64,000 bases of DNA from an uncultured Isosphaeraceae bacterium (GTDB lineage Bacteria; Planctomycetota; Planctomycetia; Isosphaerales; Isosphaeraceae), in assembly GCA_945957605.1 (NCBI GenBank), contig CAMFLR010000004.1, positions 496,001 to 560,000 on the forward strand, given 5' to 3'. Position numbers and translations under genes: made by a program. This document shows positions 44,397 to 52,915 of this stretch, piece by piece. The notes under the pieces are model-generated. The model was not told the DNA's origin. It made no database searches and saw only the letters and a list, made by a program, of their open reading frames with translations. Each line of letters begins with the position of its first letter. The first letter of the stretch is position 1.

Positions 44397-45746
44397 TCAA
44401 GCCTTGCTGCCGGCGAAGATTTCGGCGCCGAGCGCCGTTTCGCCGTGCTGGCTAAGGTCGAGACCTTCGTCTTCCTGCTCGGGCGTAACACGGAGCGGGA
44501 TGATCAGGTCGGTGATCTTGTAGAGGATGAACGAGCCGACGAACGCGAAGACCGAGACGAGCACGAGTGCCTTGCCGTGGGCGATCATCAGCGACATGCG
44601 CGTGACGCTGCCATCGGCGGGCAGTGCTGCGAAGATCGCCGTGAAGATCATGCCGGTCATGCCGCCGACACCGTGGCACGGGAAGACGTCGAGCGTGTCG
44701 TCGAGCGTCGACTTGGTGCGGAGATGCACGGCGAGATTGCTGATCACGCTGGCGACGAGGCCAATCGTGATGCTCTGGGCGACGGTGACAAATCCGGCGG
44801 CCGGAGTTACCGCGACGAGGCCGACCACCGCGCCGATGCACGCACCAAGGGCCGACGGCTTCTTGCCCATCAACCAGTCGAAGAAAATCCAGCCCAGCAT
44901 CGCCGCGGCGCTGGCGGTGTTGGTGGTAGCGAAGGCGATTGCGGCGTCGCCATTGGCCTTCAGCGCGCTACCGGCATTGAAACCGAACCAGCCGAACCAG
45001 AGCATACCGGTGCCGAGGAGCACGAACGGCACGTTGGCGGGGATGTGCTCGTGGCCGTGGACGTGGGCTTTGCGGCGACCCAGGATCAAAGCTCCGGCAA
45101 GCGCGGCCCAACCGGCCGACATGTGCACAACGGTGCCGCCTGCGAAGTCCTTCACGCCCCAGCCGAAGAAGAGGCCATCCGGGTGCCATGTCGCGTGCGC
45201 GAGCGGGCAATAGATGATCAGGCTGAAGAGCACCATGAACAGCAGGTACGAAGAGAATCGCACGCGTTCGGCGAAGCTACCTGTGATAAGCGCCGGCGTG
45301 ATGATCGCGAATTTGAGTTGGAACATCGAGAAGACGAGCAGCGGAATCGTCAACTTCATTCCACTCGCTGCGCCGAGGGCAGCGGTGTCGCCGCCGACCC
45401 CATTGAACATCCAGAAGGTCATCGGATTGCCGATGATCCCCAGGCCTCCAATGTCATCGCCGAATGCCAGGCCGAATCCAACGGCCACCCACACCAGGCT
45501 AATCACGCCGAGTGCGATCACGCTCTGAAGCATGGTCGACACGACATTCTTGAAACCGACCATGCCGCCGTAAAAGAACGACAGGCCGGGGGTCATCAGC
45601 AGCACCAATGCAGATGCGGTGATGAGCCAGGCGGTGTCACCCGAATTGAGCGGATCGCCGGGCTTTGCAGTGGCCGCAGCGCCCAGGGGCAAAAACGCGA
45701 GAACGGCGACGATCGCCAGCAGAATGAAGGGAATTGGCTTCTTCAT
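44397..45746 (-). CDS. amt: Ammonium transporter
   Basis: A 449-residue Amt/Mep/Rh channel protein. An N-terminal cleavable hydrophobic leader is followed by about 11 membrane helices. Family marks are D-T-A-W-L-I-T-A-S-A-L-V-L-L-M-T-P-G-L-S-F-F-Y-G-G near residue 36-60, F-A-G-G-T-V-V-H-M-S-A-G-W (first pore His, near 200-212) and F-P-C-H-G-V-G-G-M-T-G (second pore His, near 350-360). A neighbouring glnK (PII) gene is usual but is absent here. The gene is monocistronic, with a strong terminator after its stop. Nitrogen control of transcription is likely but not visible. Confidence 0.96.
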   Translation of the reverse strand: MKKPIPFILLAIVAVLAFLPLGAAATAKPGDPLNSGDTAWLITASALVLLMTPGLSFFYGGMVGFKNVVSTMLQSVIALGVISLVWVAVGFGLAFGDDIGGLGIIGNPMTFWMFNGVGGDTAALGAASGMKLTIPLLVFSMFQLKFAIITPALITGSFAERVRFSSYLLFMVLFSLIIYCPLAHATWHPDGLFFGWGVKDFAGGTVVHMSAGWAALAGALILGRRKAHVHGHEHIPANVPFVLLGTGMLWFGWFGFNAGSALKANGDAAIAFATTNTASAAAMLGWIFFDWLMGKKPSALGACIGAVVGLVAVTPAAGFVTVAQSITIGLVASVISNLAVHLRTKSTLDDTLDVFPCHGVGGMTGMIFTAIFAALPADGSVTRMSLMIAHGKALVLVSVFAFVGSFILYKITDLIIPLRVTPEQEDEGLDLSQHGETALGAEIFAGSKA

Positions 45747-46369
45747 GAGCGAATACCTACCTCTCCAGGAAGTGAAGAATCATCAACACGCAGCAATTCG
45801 ATCCAACGTGGATAGACGGACGTCCTGCAGACCGCGGCTTCACGGTCTGAGTGACGATCGCACTCGAAATAGCAAGAGTTGAAGATTCCGGAGGGAGAGT
45901 CCGGCATCTCAATTTTCAAGCGAAGGAATTCAGCAGCGCAGGATGAGACTGCGCCAGGTTGAAATCACCGCGAACTTCGGCAGGCTCAAATCCGAACGCA
46001 GTCCTGCGGCGATGTCGATCGACAATGTCCGCTGCAGGTAAGAACGAGATCCGCACGATCGCGGCTCAGGTCTCGCGCCCGTGCGATGTGCCAGCCGGCT
46101 GAGAATCAAAAAACTCGCCGACGTCGGCACGAATTCACACGACATTTCGTGCGTGCGCAAACGATTCACCCGTTGTTCATGGGTGTCGGTATCAACGGAA
46201 ACCAGAAGGGTAAGCACCCTAGTGAGGGTGAATGCGACGGACGTCATGAGAACTGAGAACGGTGGGAGCTGAGGGAAATTAGCTGTGACACACAAACCTA
46301 CCCGGGCCATGCGTTTTACGCAAGATACCAGTCGGCCACGTTGAACTGTGCAATCGTCACAAGTTGAAA
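45747..46369 (-). other. amt: Long intergenic region upstream of amt
   Basis: A 623-nt stretch between the amt start and the end of the DUF6940 gene. No frame in it looks like protein: short frames overlap each other and show no ribosome sites with plausible products. It should hold the amt promoter. I looked for a sigma-54 -24/-12 element (GG-N10-GC) and did not find one with correct spacing. Confidence 0.5.
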
Positions 46370-46957
46370 TCAGACAGGGAGTCGATAGGGGCCATGAGCG
46401 TAATACTTCGGCCGGTCGTCGAGCCGGACGTGTAACCAGGGGACACCCGCGCCAGCCGTGCTGAGCCAGACAGGCCGCGCCGATAGGCGTCCGAGCATTG
46501 CAGTGCCGACACTCCGCCAAAGTGCGAGTTGCTGCGTATCCGGCGCGAGCCGCATAAATGTCGCGAGATGCGCGTAAGCATTGGCGTCGGTGATCTGACG
46601 TGGCACCACGAGAATCGCGTCGCGTCCCAGATTGGGAAAAACGACGACATTTGGATCCGCTGAATCGCCGAACTGTTTCGCGAACGCCGAGGAATCGGCC
46701 ATCGAGGTCAATCCTGGACTGTCGACCAGAACGAATTCAAACGGACGACCGAGAGTGGCAGAAGAGACGGCAGGGGTCTCCCAGCGAAATGCTTTGAAGC
46801 TTGAAACCGCCAGAGTTTTATTTAGCAAGTGACAGAATTCGATATCATCTGCGAGCGCGGAAACAACCTCGCCAAACGTGGCGGGACGATCGTCACGACG
46901 CACAACGTAATGGTCAACTCGGTTGCTGACGAGCACGCGGCGGTCGATCGTCCACAT
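46370..46957 (-). CDS. DUF6940-family protein
   Basis: A 195-residue soluble protein that matches the pattern I know as DUF6940: a central F-E-F-V-L-V-D-S, V-V-F-P-N-L-G-R-D-A-I-L-V-V-P, then the strongly conserved end P-V-W-L-S-T-A-G-A-G-V-P-W-L-H-V-R-L-D and P-K-Y-Y-A-H-G-P-Y-R. The function of the family is unknown. The start is placed at 46957 because GAGGA lies 5 nt upstream; an in-frame GTG at 47026 would overlap the previous gene. The gene upstream (47007-47327) is on the same strand, 49 nt away, so the pair is probably co-transcribed. Confidence 0.8.
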   Translation of the reverse strand: MWTIDRRVLVSNRVDHYVVRRDDRPATFGEVVSALADDIEFCHLLNKTLAVSSFKAFRWETPAVSSATLGRPFEFVLVDSPGLTSMADSSAFAKQFGDSADPNVVVFPNLGRDAILVVPRQITDANAYAHLATFMRLAPDTQQLALWRSVGTAMLGRLSARPVWLSTAGAGVPWLHVRLDDRPKYYAHGPYRLPV

Positions 46958-47006
46958 CGCATCCTCGCGTGTTGTCGAAGAAGAGATTCGAGAGACTTCT
47001 TGCCAA

Positions 47007-47327
47007 TCATTTCTCGGGAGCGCCACACAAACGGAGGTACTCTGGTTCGATCGCGTTCCATGCTTCGATAAGCGTCGCAGGCGGCTGACGGTTGATTCGT
47101 TCTAACGCGTGCAAGCAGCAAGGTCGCTCTATTCCCCAGTAATACCGCAGTAACTCAACTTTGAAGTCTGCGATTAGCCCTGGGATGTTATGCGCCTGAT
47201 CCGCCATCACAAAGCAAAAGCGTTGGTCGTCAGCAAAATGACGAATCCAAAGCAGCGTCCCTCTCAATAATTCGAGGAACATCCCACGCAGTGGTTCCGG
47301 ACATTCAATTTTCTCAGTTTCGCACAT
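47007..47327 (-). CDS. Hypothetical small protein
   Basis: A 106-residue soluble protein that I do not recognise. It begins M-C-E-T-E-K and is helical, with a W-I-R-H-F-A-D-D segment near residue 27, L-L-R-Y-Y-W-G-I-E-R near 60 and P-C-C-L near 70. Cys and Trp are frequent for its size, and codon usage and length suggest a real gene. The ATG at 47327 has only a distant AAGG. It is followed 49 nt later by the DUF6940 gene, forming a likely two-gene unit between amt and the threonine aldolase. Its taxonomic range is unknown. Confidence 0.65.
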   Translation of the reverse strand: MCETEKIECPEPLRGMFLELLRGTLLWIRHFADDQRFCFVMADQAHNIPGLIADFKVELLRYYWGIERPCCLHALERINRQPPATLIEAWNAIEPEYLRLCGAPEK

Positions 47328-47514
47328 GAGCCAGCGAGCCTTGGTCTGCCTTTAAATTGCTGAGAATGTAACGCGCACGATACAGAATTTTGCTCGATTG
47401 CTCCAGCAACCGAGATGCGCTGAAGTGTCTCGAAGATTTGACACGCGTTCGGTTGTAGCTAAAGTGACACGATCGATCCATCACACAGCTTTGGCTGATT
47501 TTCAGGGAATTCCC

Positions 47515-48549
47515 ATGCGAGTGAGCGACTTTCGATCCGACACCGTAACGAAGCCCTCCGCCGCGATGCGACAGGCCATGAGCGAGGCCGAAGTTGGTGA
47601 TGACGTGCTGGGTGAAGACCCGACAATCAACGCGCTTGAGCAGAAAACTGCTGCGCTACTGGGCAAAGAAGCAGCGCTCTTCGTTCCGACCGGGACGATG
47701 GGGAATCAGATCGCCATTGGGGTGCATGCCGGACCCGGTGACGAATTATTGTGTGCGAGTACGTCGCACGTTTACGTATGGGAAGGTGGGGGGATCGCTC
47801 GCCTCTCAGGCGTTACCACCCGGCCCATCGACACGCCCAACATGATGCTTAACCGCGAAGTGCTCGAAGGCAAAATCCGGCCTGATGATGGCCACTACGT
47901 TCGCACGCGCCTGGTTACACTCGAAAACACCCACAATCGCGGCGGCGGCAAAGTTCATCCGATTGACGACGTCCGCGCCATCTCGGCCTGGGCCCGCGGG
48001 CATGGGATTGCAATGCATCTCGACGGTGCGCGGCTTATGAATGCCGTTGTCGCTTCGGGCATTGCCGCGGATGTCTGGGCAAAAGAATTCGACACGATTT
48101 CGCTCTGCTTTTCCAAGGGGCTAGGCGCTCCTGTTGGTTCGGCGATCGTGGGTACAGTCGAACATATCCGCAAGGCACACCGTTTGCGCAAGGTATTCGG
48201 CGGCGGCATGCGCCAGGCCGGAATCATCGCTGCCGGCGCGCTTTTTGCTCTTGAGAAGAATGTGCCGCGGCTGGCCGACGATCATGCGAACGCGCAAATC
48301 ATCGCGCAGGCCATCGAGGAGACCGACGGTTTTCAACTCGAGTCGGGCACTGTCGAAACAAATCTCGTCTGGTTTCAGGTGGATCCCAGGATCGGCACAG
48401 CAGCAGAAGTGGTGGCGAAACTGCGCGAGCGTGGAATCCTCATGATTGCGATTGGACCGCAAGCGGTGAGGGCATGCACGCATCTCGACGTCAGCACCGA
48501 TGACTGCGTTCGGGCCGCCGATGCTCTGAGGAGTATCGCGCAGCATTGA
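47515..48549 (+). CDS. ltaE: Low-specificity L-threonine aldolase
   Basis: A PLP enzyme that splits threonine or allo-threonine into glycine and acetaldehyde. The 344-residue protein carries D-F-R-S-D-T-V-T-K-P (residues 5-14), V-P-T-G-T-M-G-N-Q near residue 60-68, the L-E-N-T-H-N-R-G-G-G motif, the M-H-L-D-G-A-R-L-M-N stretch and the PLP lysine in S-L-C-F-S-K-G-L-G-A-P-V-G-S near 200. The start is at the ATG after AGGGA; in-frame text upstream is not protein-like. The endonuclease V gene starts at or just after its stop. Confidence 0.94.
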   Translation: MRVSDFRSDTVTKPSAAMRQAMSEAEVGDDVLGEDPTINALEQKTAALLGKEAALFVPTGTMGNQIAIGVHAGPGDELLCASTSHVYVWEGGGIARLSGVTTRPIDTPNMMLNREVLEGKIRPDDGHYVRTRLVTLENTHNRGGGKVHPIDDVRAISAWARGHGIAMHLDGARLMNAVVASGIAADVWAKEFDTISLCFSKGLGAPVGSAIVGTVEHIRKAHRLRKVFGGGMRQAGIIAAGALFALEKNVPRLADDHANAQIIAQAIEETDGFQLESGTVETNLVWFQVDPRIGTAAEVVAKLRERGILMIAIGPQAVRACTHLDVSTDDCVRAADALRSIAQH

Positions 48550-48575
48550 ATTTCAAGGAAAGATGGAACGACGCC

Positions 48576-49262
48576 ATGATGGATACGTTGTTGACGCATC
48601 GCTGGGATCTGACGACGGCCGAAGCTCGCGAGCTGCAAACCGAAATGGCGCGGTGCGTTGACACGTCGACGCCGCTTCCCCAGGTCAACTTGATTGCAGC
48701 CGCTGACGTCTCGTTCAACCGGTTCGACACCCAGATCGCAGCGTCCGTCATCGTCGTCCGGGCCGACACGTTCGAGCTGGTCGAACGTGTCGGTCTCGTC
48801 CATCCGATGAAGTTCCCTTACATCCCCGGGCTTCTCTCATTTCGCGAAGCGCCCGCGGTGCTCGAGGCGTTCAGCCGGCTGAAATCCGACTTCGACGTGG
48901 TGCTTGTCGACGGTCAAGGAATCGCCCATCCGCGACGCTTGGGAATCGCCAGCCATCTCGGATTGATTCTCGACAAGCCAACCGTTGGCTGCGCGAAGAG
49001 CCGGTTGATTGGCACCTATGACGCACCGGGAGCACGCAGGGGCGAGAGATCACTTTTGCTCGACAGCGGAGAAATTGTTGGCGCGGTCGTTTCTACAAAA
49101 GACCGCGTAAAACCGCTCTTTGTGTCGGTCGGACATCGGTGCGACCTCGACTCCGCGGTTGCACTCGTGCTAAAAACATCGGGGCGTTATCGCGTACCCA
49201 CGCCGTTGCGAATGGCGCACGAAGATGTCAACGAAGTGCGACGCGCATCGAAGCGGCGATGA
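48576..49262 (+). CDS. nfi: Endonuclease V (deoxyinosine 3' endonuclease)
   Basis: Nfi cuts DNA at the second bond 3' to hypoxanthine and related deaminated bases. From the ATG at 48576 it has about 228 residues; an in-frame TTG at 48546 overlapping the aldolase stop would add ten. It has the expected A-D-V-S-F (first catalytic Asp), Y-I-P-G-L-L-S-F-R-E wedge motif, V-L-V-D-G-Q-G-I-A-H-P-R-R-x-G-I-A-S-H-L-G (second Asp and His) and S-V-G-H-R near residue 190. It lies after ltaE on the plus strand, with a glycosyltransferase gene 73 nt downstream. Confidence 0.95.
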   Translation: MMDTLLTHRWDLTTAEARELQTEMARCVDTSTPLPQVNLIAAADVSFNRFDTQIAASVIVVRADTFELVERVGLVHPMKFPYIPGLLSFREAPAVLEAFSRLKSDFDVVLVDGQGIAHPRRLGIASHLGLILDKPTVGCAKSRLIGTYDAPGARRGERSLLLDSGEIVGAVVSTKDRVKPLFVSVGHRCDLDSAVALVLKTSGRYRVPTPLRMAHEDVNEVRRASKRR

Positions 49263-49335
49263 TTTCGAGTCGAGATTCCGGTAAAACTCTGGCGTGGCTC
49301 GAAGATTCTGAGAAACGCCAGCCAGAGTTGTCGGA

Positions 49336-50457
49336 ATGTCGGAAAAACCACGGCTGGTGATCGACGGCAGACGCCTGAGCGGCAAGCGCACCGGAGTAGG
49401 CCGCTATCTCGAAACGCTGCTCAATCAATGGGCCGAAACCTCATGGCCGGAATTTGAAACGCTACTGATTGTGCAGGATGAATCTGCGCTTGCGAGAGTT
49501 CCAGATCATCCGCGTTTGACTGTAAGGACGATTGGCAGTCGCTGGCCCGGTTTGATCTGGGAAATGTTCGGTCTTCGACGCTTTTTGCGGGCCTGCGATC
49601 TCCTTTTTGCACCAACGAATTTGATTCCGCCCAACTGGCGCGGCCGCACTGTGCTCGTGGTGTTCGACACCTTGCTCGAAAACTGCCCGCAAGGATTCTC
49701 TTGGCTCGTAAGACTGCGATTTCGGCAGCGATACCGCGCGGCGGCTCGACGCGCCACACGCATCGTCGTACCTTCGATCGCCACGCGCGAAGATGTGGCG
49801 AATTTTTATAAAATCGATCCTTCGCGCATCGAAGTGATTTATCCTTCGATCGATTCCCACTTCGCACCAGTCTCGAAAACGCAGATTGAGTCTGCCGCGA
49901 AAACCGTCGGGATCGATGGCAATCCTTATTTCATTTTTGTAGGCAAACCATCGGCACGCCGGCATTTGTCGGAAATCATCGACGCTTTCACGCGTTTTCA
50001 CGCAAAACATCCAAAAGCGCGACTCCTGTTCGTTGGGCCAGAAAGTGATTCCATTCCGACCGCAAGCGGGATTATTCACGCCGGTCACGTCGGTGAAGAT
50101 GTGCTGGTCGGTCTGCTCAGTGGAGCATTGGGCTGTCTTTATCCGTCGGATTCCGAAGGATTCGGCCTGCCCGTGGCCGAGGCGATGGCATGCGGCTGTC
50201 CGGTGGTGACGCTCCGCAGAAGTGCACTCGTCGAGTCAGGTGGAGATGCCGCGTTTTATCTCGAAGAGCCGTCCGTGGGTGAAATTGAGAGAGCGATGCA
50301 CGCCCTCTATGACGACGAGAATTTGCGAGCCCGACATCGAAAACTCGGCCTTGCTCACGCGCGACGATTTCAAGGGAATGGGTTTGCTGAGGCAGTTAAA
50401 GCTGCCATCGAAGCGGAAGGGGGACTGGCAGTCACCCAGTCGGGTCGAGTAGTCTAA
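49336..50457 (+). CDS. Glycosyltransferase family 4 protein
   Basis: A 373-residue GT-B enzyme using a nucleotide-sugar donor. The N-terminal half begins I-D-G-R-R-L-S-G-K-R-T-G-V-G-R-Y (residues 9-24), typical of GT4 mannosyl- or rhamnosyltransferases. The C-terminal half has Y-F-I-F-V-G-K-P-S-A-R-R near residue 197 and the donor-binding E-x7-E signature P-S-D-S-E-G-F-G-L-P-V-A-E-A-M-A-C-G near 275-290. There is no signal or membrane helix, so it acts at the cytoplasmic face. The product is probably a cell-surface glycan; no other glycan gene is nearby. Confidence 0.9.
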   Translation: MSEKPRLVIDGRRLSGKRTGVGRYLETLLNQWAETSWPEFETLLIVQDESALARVPDHPRLTVRTIGSRWPGLIWEMFGLRRFLRACDLLFAPTNLIPPNWRGRTVLVVFDTLLENCPQGFSWLVRLRFRQRYRAAARRATRIVVPSIATREDVANFYKIDPSRIEVIYPSIDSHFAPVSKTQIESAAKTVGIDGNPYFIFVGKPSARRHLSEIIDAFTRFHAKHPKARLLFVGPESDSIPTASGIIHAGHVGEDVLVGLLSGALGCLYPSDSEGFGLPVAEAMACGCPVVTLRRSALVESGGDAAFYLEEPSVGEIERAMHALYDDENLRARHRKLGLAHARRFQGNGFAEAVKAAIEAEGGLAVTQSGRVV

Positions 50458-50543
50458 CGCGCCAACGACGCGCATCGAGGGCCGAAAGAACGCCCTTCCC
50501 ACCGCGCATGATAAGCCGCACTCGACAAGGGAGATCCGACAGA

Positions 50544-51248
50544 ATGGCCGCTCACCCTCTTTCCGCCGATCAACTGGCGGAGCTTCGCAAGTGGAACTCC
50601 CCAACCATCTCCAACGCCATCGAGATCTTCAACGTCCGCCCGCGCGACGTCGGTTTCCTGCCGCACACGATTCGCTGCCTGCTGCCCAGCATTGGCCCGA
50701 TCGTCGGCTACGCGGTGACGGCGCAAACGATGGCCGCGCCGCCGACCGAAAAGGCGCCCGATCTTCTCGCCGACTACCTGAAATACGTGGCGTCGGTTCC
50801 TGGCCCCAAGATCGCTGTTGGGCAAGACCTCGACACGCCGGCGGGCCTTGGCGCCCAGTTTGGCGAAGTGACCGCGACGATTCACAAGAAGCTCGGCTGC
50901 GTCGGCCACATCACCGATGGCTGCCCGCGCGACCTCGACGAAGTTGAAGCCCTCGGATTCGGTCTCTTCGGCCTCAATCCTTGCGTGAGCCACGCTTACG
51001 TGCGGCTCGTCGACTTCGGCAAGCCGGTGAAGCTCGCGGGCGTCGAGATCAAGCCGGGCGACCTGCTCCACGCCGATAAGCATGGCGTGTGTATCATTCC
51101 GCTGGAAATCGCGGACAAGGTCGCCGAAGCGTGCGCTGAGGTGGAACGCGTTGAGCGGCCAGTGCTCGAAATCTGCCGCGGCGATAACTTCGACCTCGAC
51201 GAGTACATTCGCCTGCGGTCGGAAATGAAGGTGAAAATCCGCGAGTGA
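50544..51248 (+). CDS. RraA-like family protein
   Basis: A 234-residue protein of the RraA / 4-hydroxy-4-methyl-2-oxoglutarate aldolase family. Visible marks are the S-P-T-I-S-N-A-I-E start (residues 17-26), the swivelling-domain H-I-T-D-G-C-P-R-D-L-D-E-V near residue 128 (the metal/substrate Asp-Gly and Arg-Asp) and the late P-G-D-L-L-H-A-D-K-H-G-V-C-I-I-P. RraA proteins inhibit RNase E in enterobacteria, but most homologues are aldolases or decarboxylases. This group is common in planctomycetes, often near sugar dehydrogenases. GGGAG lies 10 nt before the ATG. It converges on the 51357 gene. Confidence 0.88.
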   Translation: MAAHPLSADQLAELRKWNSPTISNAIEIFNVRPRDVGFLPHTIRCLLPSIGPIVGYAVTAQTMAAPPTEKAPDLLADYLKYVASVPGPKIAVGQDLDTPAGLGAQFGEVTATIHKKLGCVGHITDGCPRDLDEVEALGFGLFGLNPCVSHAYVRLVDFGKPVKLAGVEIKPGDLLHADKHGVCIIPLEIADKVAEACAEVERVERPVLEICRGDNFDLDEYIRLRSEMKVKIRE

Positions 51249-51280
51249 GCGAACCGACGAAGCATAATCCGGGTTAGCCC

Positions 51281-51336
51281 CAAGCGCAAGAAATCGGCCC
51301 AACACTGTCATAGATCGACAGTTTGGGCCTTGTGCT
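51281..51336. terminator. Bidirectional terminator hairpin
   Basis: A long stem between two convergent genes: GGCCCAA-C-ACTGTC (51296-51309) pairs with GACAGTTTGGGCC (51317-51329) with one bulged C, and the flanks AAGCGCAAG and CTTGTGCTT extend it through one G-U pair. No long T-run follows. Position and strength suggest shared termination for the RraA-like gene and the 51357 gene. Confidence 0.65.
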
Positions 51337-51356
51337 TCTCAATTCGTTAGATATGG

Positions 51357-51818
51357 TCACGACGTCGCTTCGGGCGGTACGACGACTTCGTAGCGCGCGT
51401 GCTGGCGAATCGTCTCATCGGGCCGAAGAGCGTCGACGTGCTTGCCTTCTGCGAACCAGCGTCCCTTGCGATACTCAAAGAAGGCGGTTGCGTGCCGGAT
51501 GCTTGTCTCGTCGAACGGATTGACGTCGAACTCAACGCCCACCAGCGCGAACAAACGATGCGTCTGGCGATCGCGGGCCCAGCGGACGGGACTCAGCCAT
51601 TGGGCGTCGTCCCACCGGATCGCTTCCATCGGGTCGCTCAGCGCCAGAGCGCGAAGAAACCGCGCTTCGAGCCATTCACGCTCGTGACGAAACGTCACGC
51701 GGGCCTGGTCGAATCTCATTCCGTCGAGCAGAAGACGAAGCGGCCGACGGGCAAAATACCAGCCTGCGATCGTACTGGCGGGGAGAATAATCCCCCAGAT
51801 GACCGGCCCAGTGCCCAT
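51357..51818 (-). CDS. Hypothetical membrane-anchored protein
   Basis: A 153-residue protein with an N-terminal hydrophobic segment (residues 4-23, GPVIWGIILPASTIAGWYFA) followed by a soluble domain. That domain carries R-F-D-Q-A-R-V-T-F-R-H-E-R-E-W-L-E-A-R-F, a helical stretch, and Trp-containing beta segments (W-L-S-P-V-R-W, V-G-V-E-F-D-V-N-P-F). I do not recognise it. The start at 51818 has GGAGG only 6 nt upstream; an extension to 51887 is unlikely. It is divergent from nfo, with about 100 nt between. Confidence 0.7.
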   Translation of the reverse strand: MGTGPVIWGIILPASTIAGWYFARRPLRLLLDGMRFDQARVTFRHEREWLEARFLRALALSDPMEAIRWDDAQWLSPVRWARDRQTHRLFALVGVEFDVNPFDETSIRHATAFFEYRKGRWFAEGKHVDALRPDETIRQHARYEVVVPPEATS

Positions 51819-51924
51819 GGCGTGCCTCCATCGAGGACATCCCTGACGAACAGATTCATCATAATTCACAATTCCCTCATCGGGCAAGAGCGTTGCTCAC
51901 ATTAGAGAGGAAGGATTTGTCAAG

Positions 51925-52818
51925 GTGGCTTCCCCCAAGAAAAAGTCGACGCGGCTTACCCCGCCTCACTTTGGCGCGCACATGTCGATGGCCGGCGGAT
52001 ACGAACGCGCCGTCCATTCCGCAAAGGAAATCGGCTTCACGACCACGCAGCTTTTCGTCAAAAGCAACAACCAATGGCGCGCGGCCACTCTGACCGATGA
52101 CCACATCTCGGCGTTTCGATCTGCCCTGGCGACAACCGGGATCACAACACCGGTCGCACACAATTCCTACTTGATCAACCTGGCCAGCCCCGACGACGCG
52201 CTCTGGAACAAGTCGATCGACGCGATGACCGTCGAGGTCGAACGGGCCGAGGCGTTAGGAATCGGCGAACTGGTCGCCCATCCCGGTGCGCACACCGGGT
52301 CAGGTGAAGCGGCAGGTGTCGCGCGGATCGTCCTTGCGCTCGATGAAATTCACCGCCGGACGCGCGGCGTTTCGGTGATCATCGACCTGGAAACGACGGC
52401 CGGGCAGGGGAGTTGCCTGGGAGCCGATTTTGCCCACTTCGGGCAGATACTTGCAGGTGTCGCGGAACCTGAAAGACTCGGCGTTTGCGGCGACACCTGT
52501 CACGTCTTCGCCGCTGGATACGCATTGGGCACGAAGGAAGAATACGACAGTACGATGGCCGCGTTAGAGGCGGCGATCGGCATTGGTCGCGTTCGCGTCT
52601 GGCACCTGAACGACAGCCAGAAACCGCTGGGCAGCCGAGTCGATCGCCATGCCGGGATCGGCCTGGGTTGCCTGGGAATCGAGCCGTTTCGTCACATGGT
52701 GAACGACGCGCGATGGCGGGGAATTCCGCTCATCCTCGAGACCCCAAAGGGCACGAAGGACGGCGAGAGTCTCGATTCAATCAATCTGCGCACATTAAAA
52801 TCGCTTTTGATCGACTGA
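51925..52818 (+). CDS. nfo: Endonuclease IV (AP endonuclease)
   Basis: Nfo cleaves the phosphodiester bond 5' to abasic sites and trims 3' blocking groups. The 297-residue TIM barrel keeps all nine metal-ligand positions: V-A-H-N-S-Y, V-A-H-P-G-A-H, D-L-E-T-T-A-G-Q-G, C-G-D-T-C-H (Asp and His), W-H-L-N-D (His), D-R-H-A-G (Asp and His) and I-L-E-T-P-K-G. The start is GTG at 51925 with AAGGA upstream. A decayed partial copy lies 1.4 kb downstream at 54184-54388. Endonuclease V is 2.7 kb upstream. Confidence 0.96.
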   Translation: MASPKKKSTRLTPPHFGAHMSMAGGYERAVHSAKEIGFTTTQLFVKSNNQWRAATLTDDHISAFRSALATTGITTPVAHNSYLINLASPDDALWNKSIDAMTVEVERAEALGIGELVAHPGAHTGSGEAAGVARIVLALDEIHRRTRGVSVIIDLETTAGQGSCLGADFAHFGQILAGVAEPERLGVCGDTCHVFAAGYALGTKEEYDSTMAALEAAIGIGRVRVWHLNDSQKPLGSRVDRHAGIGLGCLGIEPFRHMVNDARWRGIPLILETPKGTKDGESLDSINLRTLKSLLID

Positions 52819-52836
52819 CCGCCACGCAACAATCGA

Positions 52837-52871
52837 GCCGGCCCGACTCAATGATTTGAGGCGGGACCGGC
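52837..52871. terminator. Hairpin between convergent nfo and methyltransferase
   Basis: GCCGG-CCCG (52837-52845) pairs with CGGG-A-CCGGC (52862-52871) with one bulged A, and the inner segment CTCAA-TGAT-TTGAG continues the stem. It is 18 nt after the nfo stop and lies between convergent ends. No T-run on either side, so termination is inferred. Confidence 0.6.
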
Positions 52872-52915
52872 GCAAAAATTTCGCTCGAAAAGCTTCAGTG
52901 CGAGCGATCCGCAGA

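Noticed and set aside
44160-45815. A 551-codon open frame on the plus strand opposite amt
   Set aside because: Its product is an extreme Glu/Arg/His/Asp-rich string, as expected from the complement of a hydrophobic transporter gene; Amt on the minus strand is unmistakable.
45750-46100. Possible sigma-54 promoter before amt
   Set aside because: The best match has GG and GC separated by 8 nt instead of 10, so it does not fit the consensus.
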